Source: Rebecca billardiae RCC1528
Taxonomy: Eukaryota; Haptophyta
Reading direction: 5' to 3'
Assembly: GCA_965240325.2 (NCBI GenBank)
Contig: OZ251234.1
Span: forward strand, 744,001-808,000
DNA length: 64,000 nt
Position numbers and translations under genes: made by a program. Numbering within the stretch: the stretch's first letter is position 1; each line of letters starts with the position of its first letter. The notes below the pieces were generated by a model. The model saw nothing but the letters and a program-made list of their open reading frames with translations, searched no databases and was not told the DNA's origin. Below, piece after piece: positions 1 to 10,500 of the stretch.

Positions 1-222
1 AAGCGGTACAGAAACGCTGCGCGCTGTCACACGGGCACGGCCCCACTGCTGCCACAGCGGCACAGCGGCACCGAGTGGCCAGTGGGGCTCTGACCCCTCT
101 AGATCATTTGACGACGATATAGATATATATCTGTGACATAGGCGCCTGAGATTGACACTGCGGAGACGGAGTCGGTGGTTATTTACTACGGCATATAGGT
201 GCCGTCGGAGTGATGATGATGA

Positions 223-3200
223 TCAAACGTTGTCCGCGATGGCGCGCCTGATCTTGCGCATCAGTGTGTTGGCGAACATGCGCGCCGTGGCATCCGCGCG
301 TGACGTCAGCGGCGGCATGAGCGGCGGCAGCCACGATTCGCCGTCGCCGTCGCCGAGTCCCGCCGCCGCGGCGAGCGCCGCAGCGTCGCGCACGGGGCCA
401 AAGCCTCGGGCGAGGGCCACGCTGAGCTGCTCCAGCAGCGCCGTCGTGGCGCCGTGCACCGCGTACATGTTGAACGGCGGCGCGTCGTCGGCCGTCTGCG
501 CGCGCGCGACCGTGCCGTTGGCGGTCACGCGGTGCAGCCGCACCAGCGCCTCGACCCACGCGCCCTGCGTCGCGCGCTCGAGCTCCTCGAGGTGCGCGGC
601 GGCGCGTGGAGCGGGCGGCGCGGCGGCGGCGCGGCGCGGCGGCTCGAGCAGCGGGCGCAGCACGCACGCGCTCACGCGCGCGAGCAGGTGCGCGGAGGAC
701 TGCACGCTCAGCGCGCCGCGGTGCTCCTCGCGCACGTCCAGCGCGTACCACGGCAGCAGCTGCTGCTCCAGCAGCGGCACGACTGCGCCGCCACTGGGGC
801 CGGTGGCCGCGCCCGCGCCGCCGCCGCCCACCGCCGCAAACTCTGCGCCCGGCGCCGCCGGCGTGGGCGCGAGCGCGTCAGCGGCTGCCGCCTCCTCGGC
901 CTCGTCATCGTCGTGGTCGGCTCGCGCCCAGCCGGGCGCACGCGTCGCGGCCTCCGTGTCGAGCCAGCCCAGCAGGTCCGTCCACGCCAGCTGCTCCACG
1001 TCCGTAAGCAGCCCGATCAGCTTGGCGCGCCGCCTGAGCGCGGCCTGTACCCACTCGGCATAAGGCGTGAGGAGCCCCCACTTGTACACCGGGTCGTTGA
1101 ACGTCGCCGCGCGCGGGAGGAGCTCGGCCGGCGGCAGCGCGAGCTCGCGGTCGGTGAGCAGCGCGCACGCGCCGTCGAGCGCGCGCGCGCGCGCGCGCGG
1201 CGCGATCGGCGCGGAGAGCGCCGCGCGGTCGGTGCGGTTGTACCGGAGGCCGCGCGCGTGCTGGGCGTAGACGGGCGCGCACGTGCCCCACAGCCGGCCG
1301 AGCGCGCTGGTGGCCGTGGCGTGGACGCGCTCGTACTGGCGCAGCCAGACCGTGTCGTGCGGCTCGGCCCACTCCACCGCCGCGCGCACGAGCCGCTGCG
1401 CCATCTTCGCCTGCCCCGCGCACCAGCGCACCGGGTCGGCGGTGAGGTCGTAGCGCATGGCCATCGGGTCGTGCGACGCGCTGGCGTCGCCGTCGTCTGC
1501 GCGGTCGAGCTCGCGCGGCCGCGCGGCGACCTCGGCGGCGATGGCGAGCAGCGCGGCGTGGCGCTCGTCGTGCGTGCCCGCGGGCAGCTCCGCGTACCCG
1601 TACCGGATCGCAAACTCGTCGTACGGCCCGATGCGCTCCATGAAGTACGCACCCTGCGCCGCTGCGTCCTCGGCCACCACCGGGGGTACGTAGTCCATCA
1701 CGGACGAGGCGACCAGCCCCGTCTGCTTGGAGCGCGCGTGAATCTCGTCCGGGCCGTACAGCGCGCTCGCCTTGAAGTTGTGCCGCAGCCCCAGCGTGTG
1801 CCCCACCTCGTGCGCCACCACGTCCGTCAGCCCCTGCGCGATGAACTCCGACGGCACGGGGGCGCCCGGCCGCAGGCTGCCGCGCGCCAGCAGCTGCGCG
1901 TGCAGCAGCGCGAGAGGCGCGTCCGCCGAGCGCTCGCACGCGGGCGGGCGGCCGCGGCGCCGCGCGCCGCGCTGCTCGTGCGCGTGCGCGTGGGCAGCGT
2001 GCTCCGCGTGCTCCCCGTGCGCCAGCCCGAGCGTCGCCTGATCGAGCCACGAGCCGCGCAGCGCGCGCACCCAGCCCTCCCCGAACACGATATTCGCGTA
2101 CAGGATCTCGCCCGATCTCGGGTCGACGTGGCTGGGGCCGATCGCCAGGCCGAGCTTGGGGTACGGCAGCCACGTGATCGAGCTGAAGCGGATGTCGCCC
2201 GAATCGTAGTCCGCCGGCCACGCCGGGTCGTCCGGCGTGAGCACCAGCACCGCGCCCTCGTATCCGAGCTTGTCGAAGGCCCGGTTCCAGCTGAGCGCGC
2301 CCGCGCGCACGGGCGCCCACAGCGGCCGCGGCACCGTCGGGTCGATGTGGAAGGTGATGGCGCGGACGGGCGGCGAGCGCGCGCGCTCGGGGTGCTTCTT
2401 CGCGAGGCGCCACCGGTTGATGATGTTCACGCGGTGGTCCGCGTCCGCCTCGACCACGCGCGACGGCTCGCCGCCCGGCGAGACGCCACTCGACCAGAGC
2501 ACGTCGTCCGCGGCGGCGGCCGAGCCGGCCGCGGCCGCGCTCGGCGCGCTGCGCTCGGCCGCGGCCGCGGCCGCGGCGGCGCTGAGGTTGCGCGGGAGCG
2601 GGCCGATCTGCGTGAACGTCTGCCCAAAGTACCCCACGCGGTCGTCCGCGCGGCGCGGCTCCATCACCTCCTCGCCCTGCGGCAGGAACGCGAGCGAGAT
2701 GTGCAGCTCGATGGCGGCGGTGCGGTCGTCCTCAGCCGAGTACTCGGTGCGAAGATCGTCAGACTTGTCTGGCTCGGCGAGCTCGCCGCACACGACGACG
2801 AAGAGGAGGTTGCGCTCGAACGCGCGCGCGCGGACGAGCCGGAGCCGCTGCGGCGCGCACTCCTCCTTCATGTCCACCACGCTCGCCCCGCCCATCACCC
2901 AGCTGAAGAGGTCGACGACGACGACGGGCGCGCTGCCGTTGCGCAGCGCGCTCGAGTTCACGCGCGGGTCCGAAGCGTTCGCCGCGGCCGCCGCCGCCTC
3001 GGACGGGGGCCACAGCTCGATCTTGCTGCCGTTGTCTGCGGAGGTGCACACGCTCGCGCGCAGCGCCGCCTCCCACCCCACGTTTGCGTTCCCCTCGCGC
3101 TGCGCCTCCGCATACGCCGCCGATCCCGCGCGGATCGCCAGCTGTGGGCGCACGATGTCGAGCGCGGGCTTGTGCGGGTGCGGCCGCAGCACAAAGTAGT

Positions 3201-4017
3201 TGTCGCCGTCGCCCACGCCGTAGTGGAGGTAGGCGGACTCGAGGCCGGAGACCCTGCCCGCCGTGCCGAGGATCGTGAACGGCGCCTCGAGCGAGCTCAC
3301 CGGGATGGCTGCATACAGCAGGTCGGCTGTATAATTCACGAGCAGGGACCACGGCGCGGGGCCGGCGCCGTCGGCGCGCGAGCCGTTGGCGCCGCCGCGG
3401 TCGAGCACGAGCAGCTCGTCCGCCGCGACGCACGGGGGCGGTGTGTGCGGGCCGTCGGCATCCGCGCCGTCCAGCGGCTCGGTGGCATTGGCCGAGCTGC
3501 TGTTGCCCGCGCTCGCACTGTCACTTGCTGCACCGTGCGCACTCGAGCCCGCGAGCTGCGCTGAGTGGTTGGTGGCGTCCCCGGCTGCAGGCGTCACGGC
3601 CCCGGCCGTGCTCGCGGCCGACGACGGGGCGTCGGCGCGTGGCAGCGCCGCGGCAACGATCGCCGTCGTCGCCGCGGCCGTCAGCTCCTCCACGGCGGCG
3701 GCGGTCGCGTTGGACGACGCCGCGATGCGGCCAAGGACGGTGTTGATCATCTCGCCGCGCTCGAGCGCGAGCGTCGTGGACCAGCCCCAGGCGGCGGTGC
3801 CGACGATGATTGCCACCACGGCGCAGAGCGCGAGCGGCGTGCGGCAGCGCTGCGGTCGGCTCACGCGGCGGCGGAGCGGCAGCATCGCGTGATCAGATCT
3901 GGCGTCCGCGTCGATTCGCTCGTCCTCGACGTGCTGCATCTCGTAGGGCGACGCGAGCGGCCGGTCGGTGCCGCTTCCGCGACTGTCGTCGAGCTCCGAC
4001 GACTCAGCGGCTCCCAT
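223..4017 (-). CDS. Type II membrane zinc metalloprotease (metzincin-like, DUF4953/DUF5117 type)
   Basis: A 1,264-aa protein whose ATG (4017-4015) begins MGAAESSELD. Residues about 61-80 (PLALCAVVAIIVGTAAWGWS) form one hydrophobic segment after a basic stretch, so the short N-terminus should be cytosolic and the rest luminal or extracellular. An N-glycan-rich, Ala/Ser-rich region follows. The catalytic core carries HEVGHTLGLRH (H736, E737, H740, H746), the HExxHxxGxxH zinc site, and a Met-turn SVMDY (M774) about 30 residues later. Flanking text (a GQTFTQIGPLP segment and a WNRAFDKLGYEGAV segment) resembles the DUF4953 zinc-protease family, best known from bacteria. All three zinc ligands and the catalytic Glu are present, so it is probably active. 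Substrate unknown. Divergent from the CUE gene at 4252 with about 235 bp between. Family assignment is by motif; introns were not needed. Confidence 0.85.
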   Translation of the reverse strand: MGAAESSELDDSRGSGTDRPLASPYEMQHVEDERIDADARSDHAMLPLRRRVSRPQRCRTPLALCAVVAIIVGTAAWGWSTTLALERGEMINTVLGRIAASSNATAAAVEELTAAATTAIVAAALPRADAPSSAASTAGAVTPAAGDATNHSAQLAGSSAHGAASDSASAGNSSSANATEPLDGADADGPHTPPPCVAADELLVLDRGGANGSRADGAGPAPWSLLVNYTADLLYAAIPVSSLEAPFTILGTAGRVSGLESAYLHYGVGDGDNYFVLRPHPHKPALDIVRPQLAIRAGSAAYAEAQREGNANVGWEAALRASVCTSADNGSKIELWPPSEAAAAAANASDPRVNSSALRNGSAPVVVVDLFSWVMGGASVVDMKEECAPQRLRLVRARAFERNLLFVVVCGELAEPDKSDDLRTEYSAEDDRTAAIELHISLAFLPQGEEVMEPRRADDRVGYFGQTFTQIGPLPRNLSAAAAAAAAERSAPSAAAAGSAAAADDVLWSSGVSPGGEPSRVVEADADHRVNIINRWRLAKKHPERARSPPVRAITFHIDPTVPRPLWAPVRAGALSWNRAFDKLGYEGAVLVLTPDDPAWPADYDSGDIRFSSITWLPYPKLGLAIGPSHVDPRSGEILYANIVFGEGWVRALRGSWLDQATLGLAHGEHAEHAAHAHAHEQRGARRRGRPPACERSADAPLALLHAQLLARGSLRPGAPVPSEFIAQGLTDVVAHEVGHTLGLRHNFKASALYGPDEIHARSKQTGLVASSVMDYVPPVVAEDAAAQGAYFMERIGPYDEFAIRYGYAELPAGTHDERHAALLAIAAEVAARPRELDRADDGDASASHDPMAMRYDLTADPVRWCAGQAKMAQRLVRAAVEWAEPHDTVWLRQYERVHATATSALGRLWGTCAPVYAQHARGLRYNRTDRAALSAPIAPRARARALDGACALLTDRELALPPAELLPRAATFNDPVYKWGLLTPYAEWVQAALRRRAKLIGLLTDVEQLAWTDLLGWLDTEAATRAPGWARADHDDDEAEEAAAADALAPTPAAPGAEFAAVGGGGAGAATGPSGGAVVPLLEQQLLPWYALDVREEHRGALSVQSSAHLLARVSACVLRPLLEPPRRAAAAPPAPRAAAHLEELERATQGAWVEALVRLHRVTANGTVARAQTADDAPPFNMYAVHGATTALLEQLSVALARGFGPVRDAAALAAAAGLGDGDGESWLPPLMPPLTSRADATARMFANTLMRKIRRAIADNV

Positions 4018-4251
4018 GGAAGCGGGCGCGCCCGCGCCCGCGCTCTCCTCGTCTGCCCGCGGGGGGTCGATGGTGCTGGGACGTGGCCCCGTTGGGTCGT
4101 CGCAGCAGAGCTCGTGCTGGCTCGTGCGAGTTGAGCGGCAGCGCCCATTTTATTCTGGCATCATTTTCGTCCGCCCTTTATTTGACCCGATGATACGGCC
4201 GGCCGGGGCGGCGAGGGCGCGGCGGGCGGGCGCAGGGCGGTGGCCTCGGCC
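4018..4251. promoter_or_regulatory. Shared divergent promoter region of protease and CUE genes
   Basis: About 234 bp between two oppositely oriented ATGs. It contains a locally AT-richer patch around 4145-4195 (TTTTATTCTGGCATCATTTT) inside very GC-rich DNA. The head-to-head arrangement implies that both 5' UTRs and core promoters lie here. No specific element is identifiable by eye. Confidence 0.45.
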
Positions 4252-4896
4252 ATGGAGGACGTGGAAGTGTCCCTGCAGCCGCTGCTCCTCTCCGATGCGC
4301 CGTATAAGACGTGGCTCGGCGAGCTCCCTCCCGAGCAGGTGCCGCGACTAGACACGGCGGGCGTCGTCGACGAGCTCGCCAACATGTTCCCGATGATCGA
4401 TCGAGACGTGATCGAGGCAGTCGCCGAATCCTCGGACAACAGCCTCGAGCGCGCCCTCGAGCAGCTGCTTGCCATCTCAGACGACCAGCCGGCGTCTGCG
4501 GCCGCACTGTCGGGCGTGGATGGGCTCTTAGACGAGGACCGTCAGATCAAGGAGGACGAGCTCCTTGCTCTCCAGCTCTACCAGCAGTTTGCAGCAGAGG
4601 ACCGCGCGCGCAGCAGTGGCGCGGTGGGTGGGGTCACACGCTCCAACGCGGAGCGCATGTTTGAGGCGATCCAGCAGGAGGGCTCTGAGGCCCACGCTCA
4701 GTTTCAGCAGCAGCCCGAGGGCGTGCGCGAAGCGCTCTTAAAGCAGCTCACACGGATGCGTGCCAAGCACGCAAGCTCGGGCATCAAAGGTGCGAGCCCG
4801 CTGATCTCAGCCCCACCGCCGCGACCACCTGCTCGCGTCCTCACCACCCGCCCCCCTGCGCCCACGGGTGCGGGTGCACAGGTGACGGGACGCTGA
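4252..4896 (+). CDS. CUE-domain protein (ubiquitin-binding)
   Basis: A 214-aa protein. The frame is open from a GTG at 4240, but the first ATG is 4252 (GGCCATGGAG, good context), giving MEDVEVSLQPLLL. Residues about 37-76 read VVDELANMFPMIDRDVIEAV and end in ALEQLLAIS. This is a CUE fold: the MFP motif at the end of helix 1 and the di-leucine in helix 3 are the ubiquitin-contacting signatures. An acidic and glutamine-rich helical middle follows (LLALQLYQQF, then EGVREALLKQLTRMRAKH), and then a proline-rich disordered tail. CUE proteins usually bind mono-ubiquitin and act as adaptors in trafficking or ER-associated degradation. No second catalytic domain is seen, so adaptor is the best guess. 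Confidence 0.75.
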   Translation: MEDVEVSLQPLLLSDAPYKTWLGELPPEQVPRLDTAGVVDELANMFPMIDRDVIEAVAESSDNSLERALEQLLAISDDQPASAAALSGVDGLLDEDRQIKEDELLALQLYQQFAAEDRARSSGAVGGVTRSNAERMFEAIQQEGSEAHAQFQQQPEGVREALLKQLTRMRAKHASSGIKGASPLISAPPPRPPARVLTTRPPAPTGAGAQVTGR

Positions 4897-5705
4897 ACAG
4901 GTCACTGCTCGAAGAAGGATGACTCTCTCTCGCCGCAGGCCCATCGTGCTGGGCATGACCTGTGTCCCCATGTATCATTATGACTGCCGCATTCCACTAC
5001 TGAGTGCTGCACGTACTTGCTCACGGTTCCAACTTCCAACCACACAGCCTGCGTCTGCATTGGCGGCGTGGCCCGGGCGTGGATGGAATATCACTCGCAT
5101 CGCAGGACTGTGCCGCCTCGATCTTCATCATGCTACTGGTGCTGCATCCTCTGAAGCACTGCCACCATTGTGGCCCGGGTCGTCTACGGCTATGCAAACG
5201 CGGTGTAAGACGCGGACGAAATAAATCAGACGAATTACTCATCATGGACACGTCGAATAATCGATCTACTCAAGTCTACTGCTGGCCGTCTGCGCTGCTG
5301 CAGCAGCCGCAGGCCGGCGTGTGCGCAATATGAATAATATATAGAGAGAGATCGACAAGAGCCAAGAACTGCTCGATTATCGTGCCAGACGACTGACGTA
5401 GTGACGAGAGCGGAGAGCGAGCCGTACCGCGGGCGTACGGTCGTACGGAGAGAGAGAGAGACGGAGAGAGAGAGATGAGAGATCGAGTAGTAGCCGCATC
5501 AGTAGTCGTCAATAATATAGTACGTACCGCCGCCAGTCGGCGCTGATGACTACGGTCGTAGCAGCTTAAATTACGACAGCAGCAGATTCGATCGATCGTC
5601 ATGCGCATCCGATACTTGGAACTAACTACTCAGTCAGTCAATAAGCAAGTAGGCCGCCGTAGGCGCATCACTTCAGACTACCACGAACGATGATCGATCG
5701 AGTCG
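4897..5705. other. Intergenic, no gene seen
   Basis: The 3' flank of the CUE gene. It holds an AATAAA-like motif near 5219 and a GA-rich run (about 5445-5490, GAGAGAGAGAGACGGAGAGA type). Composition is less GC-rich and no open frame looks coding. Confidence 0.5.
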
Positions 5706-5711
5706 TCATCA

Positions 5712-5858
5712 TGGCGGCCCGCGGTGCAGGGCGGAGCGCGCAGCGTGGAGCCCGCACCAGCGGGCCCGAACCACGTTTCAAAAAGATCTTTGATCAAAGA
5801 AAAAAGGGACGGGGGACGATTTTCAGGGCTGGAGGAGACCGAGTTTCGAATTTTGAGA
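5712..5858 (+). repeat. Dispersed repeat R1, copy 1
   Basis: Begins GGCCCGCGGTGCAGGGCGG, continues through an AGCGTGGAGC block, AACCACGTTT, AAAAAGATCTTTGATCAAAG, and ends in a GGGACGATTTTCAGGGC block. The same order of blocks recurs at 18230, 20080 (reverse), 27530 (reverse), 27770 (reverse), 47760 (reverse) and 57404. It lies in sense orientation downstream of the CUE gene. Confidence 0.8.
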
Positions 5859-5859
5859 C

Positions 5860-7325
5860 TCCCTTACAGGTGCATCCTCGTCGAAAAAGGACGCGTCCGC
5901 CGTCTTGAATAGTGAACAGAGGAATCAACGAAACCCAGTACCCACGCCCAAGTGTGCGAGGGTGAGTAATTACGGGTGGACTCAGTCGTTCATGTGTGAC
6001 CATAGTAAATAAATATGGGCCTCGCCGCCGCAAGAACGACTCTCACCAACTCCAATACTGCGAGACATTGAAAAAATACCCGCAGCTATTCGTCGCCAGC
6101 CCATTTCATAGTCACTGATCGACGCACCGAGCTGGCGAGCCTCAAAACTCGCCGTCGTCGCAAGGCAGCAGGTTTGACTTTGAGCCCGTTGGCGGAGGTG
6201 CCAGCGCCGCGCGACTCTCGCCTCCAAGCAAGGGCGGGCGATGGGCAGGTGCGCGCGGCCAGTGGCGCCTGGAGCGCGCGTCTGCGGCGGGTCCCGACGG
6301 CCGTCGACATCGTGTTCGTGCCCCGCTCACTAGTCACTCCGCGCGCCCCTGCCGCCCTGTCGATGCCTGCGCGGCCGGGGCCGCGCGTCAGCGCAGCCGC
6401 CGCCCTTTGTTCGGGCTCTCGCAAGCTCGGGGGCAGCGGCGCCTGACTGATGCCGGACTGATCGATCTCTGAGTCTCCGACTTCACCACACGCCCCCTTG
6501 TCATGCCTCTCCGCCAGGGTCTCCCAGAACTCTTCTTCAGAGCAGGCGCGCCAACCCGAATCCATCGATCTGTTCCGTGCCGCCGGCGTGCCGGCACTCT
6601 CGGCCCGCGCCGGCAAGTCTGTCTGCAGCGCTGGACGGGCGTCCATCGATCTGTTCCGTGCCGGCACTCTCGGCCCGCGCCGGCAAGTCTGTCTGCAGCG
6701 CTGGACGGGCGGACCTAGGAGGACGAGCTGCGGCGCGGACGACGGTGGTGCGCGACGTCCCCAGAGCTGGCCGTGCCTCTGCGACGCGTGCCGAGCCTGA
6801 CCGAGGTGTGTCACCCCGTGACCCCGTGCAGTGCAACCGCGGCGTGCGGAGTGAATAACAATCACCGGTGCCCTCGCACCTCGGCACACACAGTGCTCCC
6901 TCTGGCTGTCTGCTCCGCGTGGCCTGGCGTGCACGTAGATAGAGTTGCGCTCGTGCGTCGATCACGCCTCGCGCCCGCCTGTCGGCCGTCGCGCAGGCGC
7001 TGGTCGAACCCTACTCGGACCAGTGCAAATCATCTACTCCTGGCGCTGCCCGGCGGCGCGCGGTGACGACAGACAGCGCGGTCAGCAGCAGCGGCCCGAA
7101 CGAATCCGCCCGCACCGTGTTCCCTGGCTGTCAGCTCCACGTTAGGCCTGGCGTGCACGTGGAGTCGCGCTCATGCGTCGAAGTCACGCCTCGTCGCATC
7201 CGCCTGTACACAATCCGGGCGCCGGCGCCGGCGGCTGCGATGGGCCCGCGCCCGGCGCCGGCACCGGGGCGCAGCGGCGCGCCGCTGGAGTCTAGTTGTA
7301 CGGGCATGCAACTGGTCTGTCAATA
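5860..7325. other. Intergenic with decayed repeats, no gene seen
   Basis: No frame resembles a known protein. It contains the 6561-6711 tandem duplication and a diverged longer-period duplication: the GCGTGCACGTAGATAG region near 6928 resembles the GCGTGCACGTGGAGTC region near 7150. The left part, 5860-6000, appears to continue R1-associated sequence. Confidence 0.4.
6561..6711 (+). repeat. Direct tandem duplication, 81 + 70 bp
   Basis: Unit 1 (6561-6641) and unit 2 (6642-6711) both begin TCCATCGATCTGTTCCGTGC and end CGCTGGACGGGCG. They differ by an 11-bp CGCCGGCGTGC-type insertion in unit 1. No coding meaning is apparent. Confidence 0.85.
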
Positions 7326-7412
7326 GACGACTGCGACGGAGGGTGCACCGCCACCGCGGGCCCCGAACTACGTTCGTTCTACGGAAAAGGACCGCGGAAC
7401 GCGGTCATATGC
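7326..7412 (-). repeat. Dispersed repeat R2, copy 1
   Basis: In reverse orientation it contains the hairpin GACCGCGTTCCGCGGTC (7-bp arms, TTC loop), a TTCTACGG block, AACGTAGTT, GGGCCCGCGGTG and GTGCACCCTCCGTCG. The same block order occurs at 18322, 26306 and 60713. An AT-rich ATATG tract flanks the hairpin side. Confidence 0.75.
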
Positions 7413-8068
7413 TATGCGTCATCATATATCATCGACACCGGTGAGATTGACAATATGGCTCATATTATTCTGCTGATTCAGGCACCGTGTCGCCCTCTGC
7501 TCAGTGTCTGTCACCGTCTGCTCATCACTCATCACGGTGACACTGACTGACAGTGAGTGTAAGTTCCGGGGCCGGGCGGCAAGGCTTCGTCGTCGACACG
7601 TCGTAGCTACTAGCTTAAAGTTCTGCTATATATACGTAGTCTAAGCAGGTAGTCACGTCGCCGGCGCGGCCTGTACGTGCGCGCCTTATATATAGGCTTA
7701 TTCCGTGCTTGATGATGATATAGTACTGCGCATATGATAGTCGTGATGATTACTGACGACGACTACGATTGATTGCCCCAGCCTTCGTCACCGTTACTCG
7801 TTAGTGAAGCCTGGCCGGCGGGCGTCACATCGAACGGTGCTGGCACTTCCGAAGCCTTCGTCAGTGGCGCGGCAACTTAAACATCGGTCGGATGATCGTA
7901 TATATATATATATATGCATGCACGACTTTGCACGACAGCATGTGATGATGTCGATGACGACGACAGGCATGACAGCAGTCGTCATCATTAGCAGCTCCCA
8001 GCCCCGCTTCAACGCCTCCGCGCCGTCGAGCCGCGGCGTGGTGACTGACCACCAGCAGCCAGCAGCGC
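7413..8068. other. Intergenic, 3' flank of the RCC1-like gene
   Basis: AT-richer DNA with a (TA)8 run near 7898-7914 and several TGATGATG stretches. No gene seen. The 3' UTR of the gene ending at 8069 should lie here on the minus strand. Confidence 0.4.
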
Positions 8069-10463
8069 TCACAGCAGCTCCTCGCCAGTCAGGGGCGGTG
8101 GTGGCTCCCGCACTAGCGCCACAGCCGCAGCGCCAGCGCGGCGTGCCGATGGCGGCGGCGAGATGGCCGGCGCATGAGCGCGCGCCCGCTGAGGGGCCAT
8201 GGCCCTTGCCGTGAGCCTTGCCGCCAAGGCAAACCCCAGCGCCAACCCCACGGCGCTCACGAGCACAGCGGGGGCGCGCGACGCGCGCGTGCTCGCCTGG
8301 CGCGCGGCTGGCAGCGCGGCCGGGGCGCCGGCTCGGCGGATGCGCGCGGCCGGGGCAGCAGGCGCGTCGCAGGTGCCGACGTCGACGTCCGGCGGCACGC
8401 CCGCCGCGCTGGAGCTCCCTGCGTCGGGGTCGAAGTTGGCGAACTGGTCGGTGCGGCCGCCGTAGCCGAGGTTGCCAGACTCGTCGCGCCCGTAGCACTT
8501 GAGCCCGCCGTCGTCGAGCACCGCGCAGAGCGAGTGCCGGCCGAGGGCAACGTCCACGACCGAGCGCTGGCCCGTGTGCAACGGCGTGCGCAGCTGGAGC
8601 AGGGCGGCCGCCGCGGTGCGGTTGGGGTGCGGCAGCGCCTTGTGGTGCCGCGCAATCTCGACGTGTTCCTCGCCGTGTGAGTCCGCGTCCTCGAACATCG
8701 AGCCCCGAGGCGGCGGGAACGGCCAGCAGTGCAGGTCGCTGCCACCGGCAGCGCGGCTGACGATCGCGCACGCGAAGTAGCCGTCCGGCGCGGCGCGCAC
8801 GGCCTCGACGCGCGCGCCGCCCCGCGCGGCGCGGGGCGGGGCCAGCTTGATCGGAGGGAGGTGGTCGCCGAGCGAGCCCGGCCGCGTGCCGCGCGGCGCG
8901 GTGTCGCCCTGCCCGAGCTGCCCCCACGCGTTGGCGCCCCAGCAGAACGCGAGCCTCGGCCCCTCCGCCCCACCGGCCGGCTGCTGCGCGCCCCCGCCCC
9001 CCTCCGCGTCAGGCTGCGCGACCGCACACGTGAAGTGCTTGCCCGCTGACAGCTGCAGCACGCTCAGGGGCGTGCGCGTGACGACGGGCAGACGGTGCGG
9101 GTCAAGCTCGAGCGCCGCGCCCAGCGGCTCGTCGCGCCGGTCCCGGCCGAGGTGCACGGCGGGCAGCAGGTCGCCCATCTGGCCCCGGAAGCCGCCGCGG
9201 TGCCTCAGGTCTTCGTACCCGAGCTCACCCCAGCCGTTGGCGCCCCAGCACTTGGCGACGGCGCGCGGGAGGAGCGCCGACCAGCGCGAGGGCTGCTGCA
9301 CGATGGCGCACGAGTGGTGCCCGCCCACGCTCACGCCGAGCGCCTCAGCGCCGTCGCCGAGGTCGACGGCGGGCAGCCCGACGCCCATCTCCGCGGGGAA
9401 GTCCCCGCGGTGCTCCGCGTCGCCCAGCCCGAGCTGGCCCCACTCGTTGCCGCCGAAGCACTTGACGCGCTTGGTGGACAGCAGCGTGCACACGTGCGTG
9501 TGCGAGCTGGCTGAGACTGCCACCGCCACCGCGCCGTGGCCGAGGTTGATCGGCTTGAGCGCGCGGCCCATCTCGGCGGCGCTCTCGCCGACCGAGGCCG
9601 TCGCGAAGCCCACGCCCGTCTGCCCATGCACGGCCGCGCCCCAGCAGCGCAGCTGGCCTCCAGTGTCCAGGGCGCACGTGTGCTCGTCGCCCGCGGAGAC
9701 GGCACGCACGCGCACGCCGCTGCCGAGGTCGACTGGCGGCACCGCGGCGAGCCACGCGTCCCGCTCCGACGGCAGGGCCGCGGCGCGGCGGCGCGTGAAC
9801 CACGAGGCCGCCGGGCGCTGCGGCTGCGGCAGCATGCTGCCGCTGCCCAGCTGGCCCTTGCCTCCACAGCCCCAGCAGCGGAGCGCGCCGCCCGCGCCGA
9901 CGGCGCCGACGGCTGCACTCTCGCGCGCGTGCACGCCGCACTCAAGGACCGCGCAAGTGTGGCAGTCTCCGAGCGCGATCGAGCCGACGCGCGAGACGGC
10001 CGGCTCCGCCTCCACCAGCTCTCCGATGAAGAGCGGCGGCGACGAGGGCGGCGGTGGGGCGGGCGGCGGGGAGGGCGGCGGGGGCGGCGAGGACGGCGGC
10101 GGCGGGGCGAAGGGAGGCGGCGGCGGCGCCGGCGGCGGCGGCGAGGCGGGCGGGTCGGGCGGCAGCGGCGGCGGCGGCGGCGGCGGCGAGGGCGAGGGCG
10201 GCGGCGGTGACGGCTGGTGCCGTTGCCACAGCTTGAGCTCATGCTGCCGCCGCCGCTCCTCGCGCCGCGAGCGCATCAGCGCCGCGTGCGTTGGCGGCCG
10301 CGGAGATGGCGGCGGCAGATGCGGCGGCAATGGCGGCGGCACGGGCGGCGGCGGGCTCCTTGGCGGCGGTCGTGGCGCGGGCGGCGGTCGCGGTTTGGGC
10401 GGCGGCGGCGACGCGGGCGGCGGCGAGCTCGGACGCGGCGGCGGCGAGGGCGGAGGCGGCGGC

Positions 10464-10500
<37 letters not shown>

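Noticed and set aside
454-3564. 1,036-codon plus-strand ORF opposite the metalloprotease
   Set aside because: Arg/Ala/Val shadow of the antisense gene; no domain and composition typical of the reverse frame of GC-rich coding DNA.
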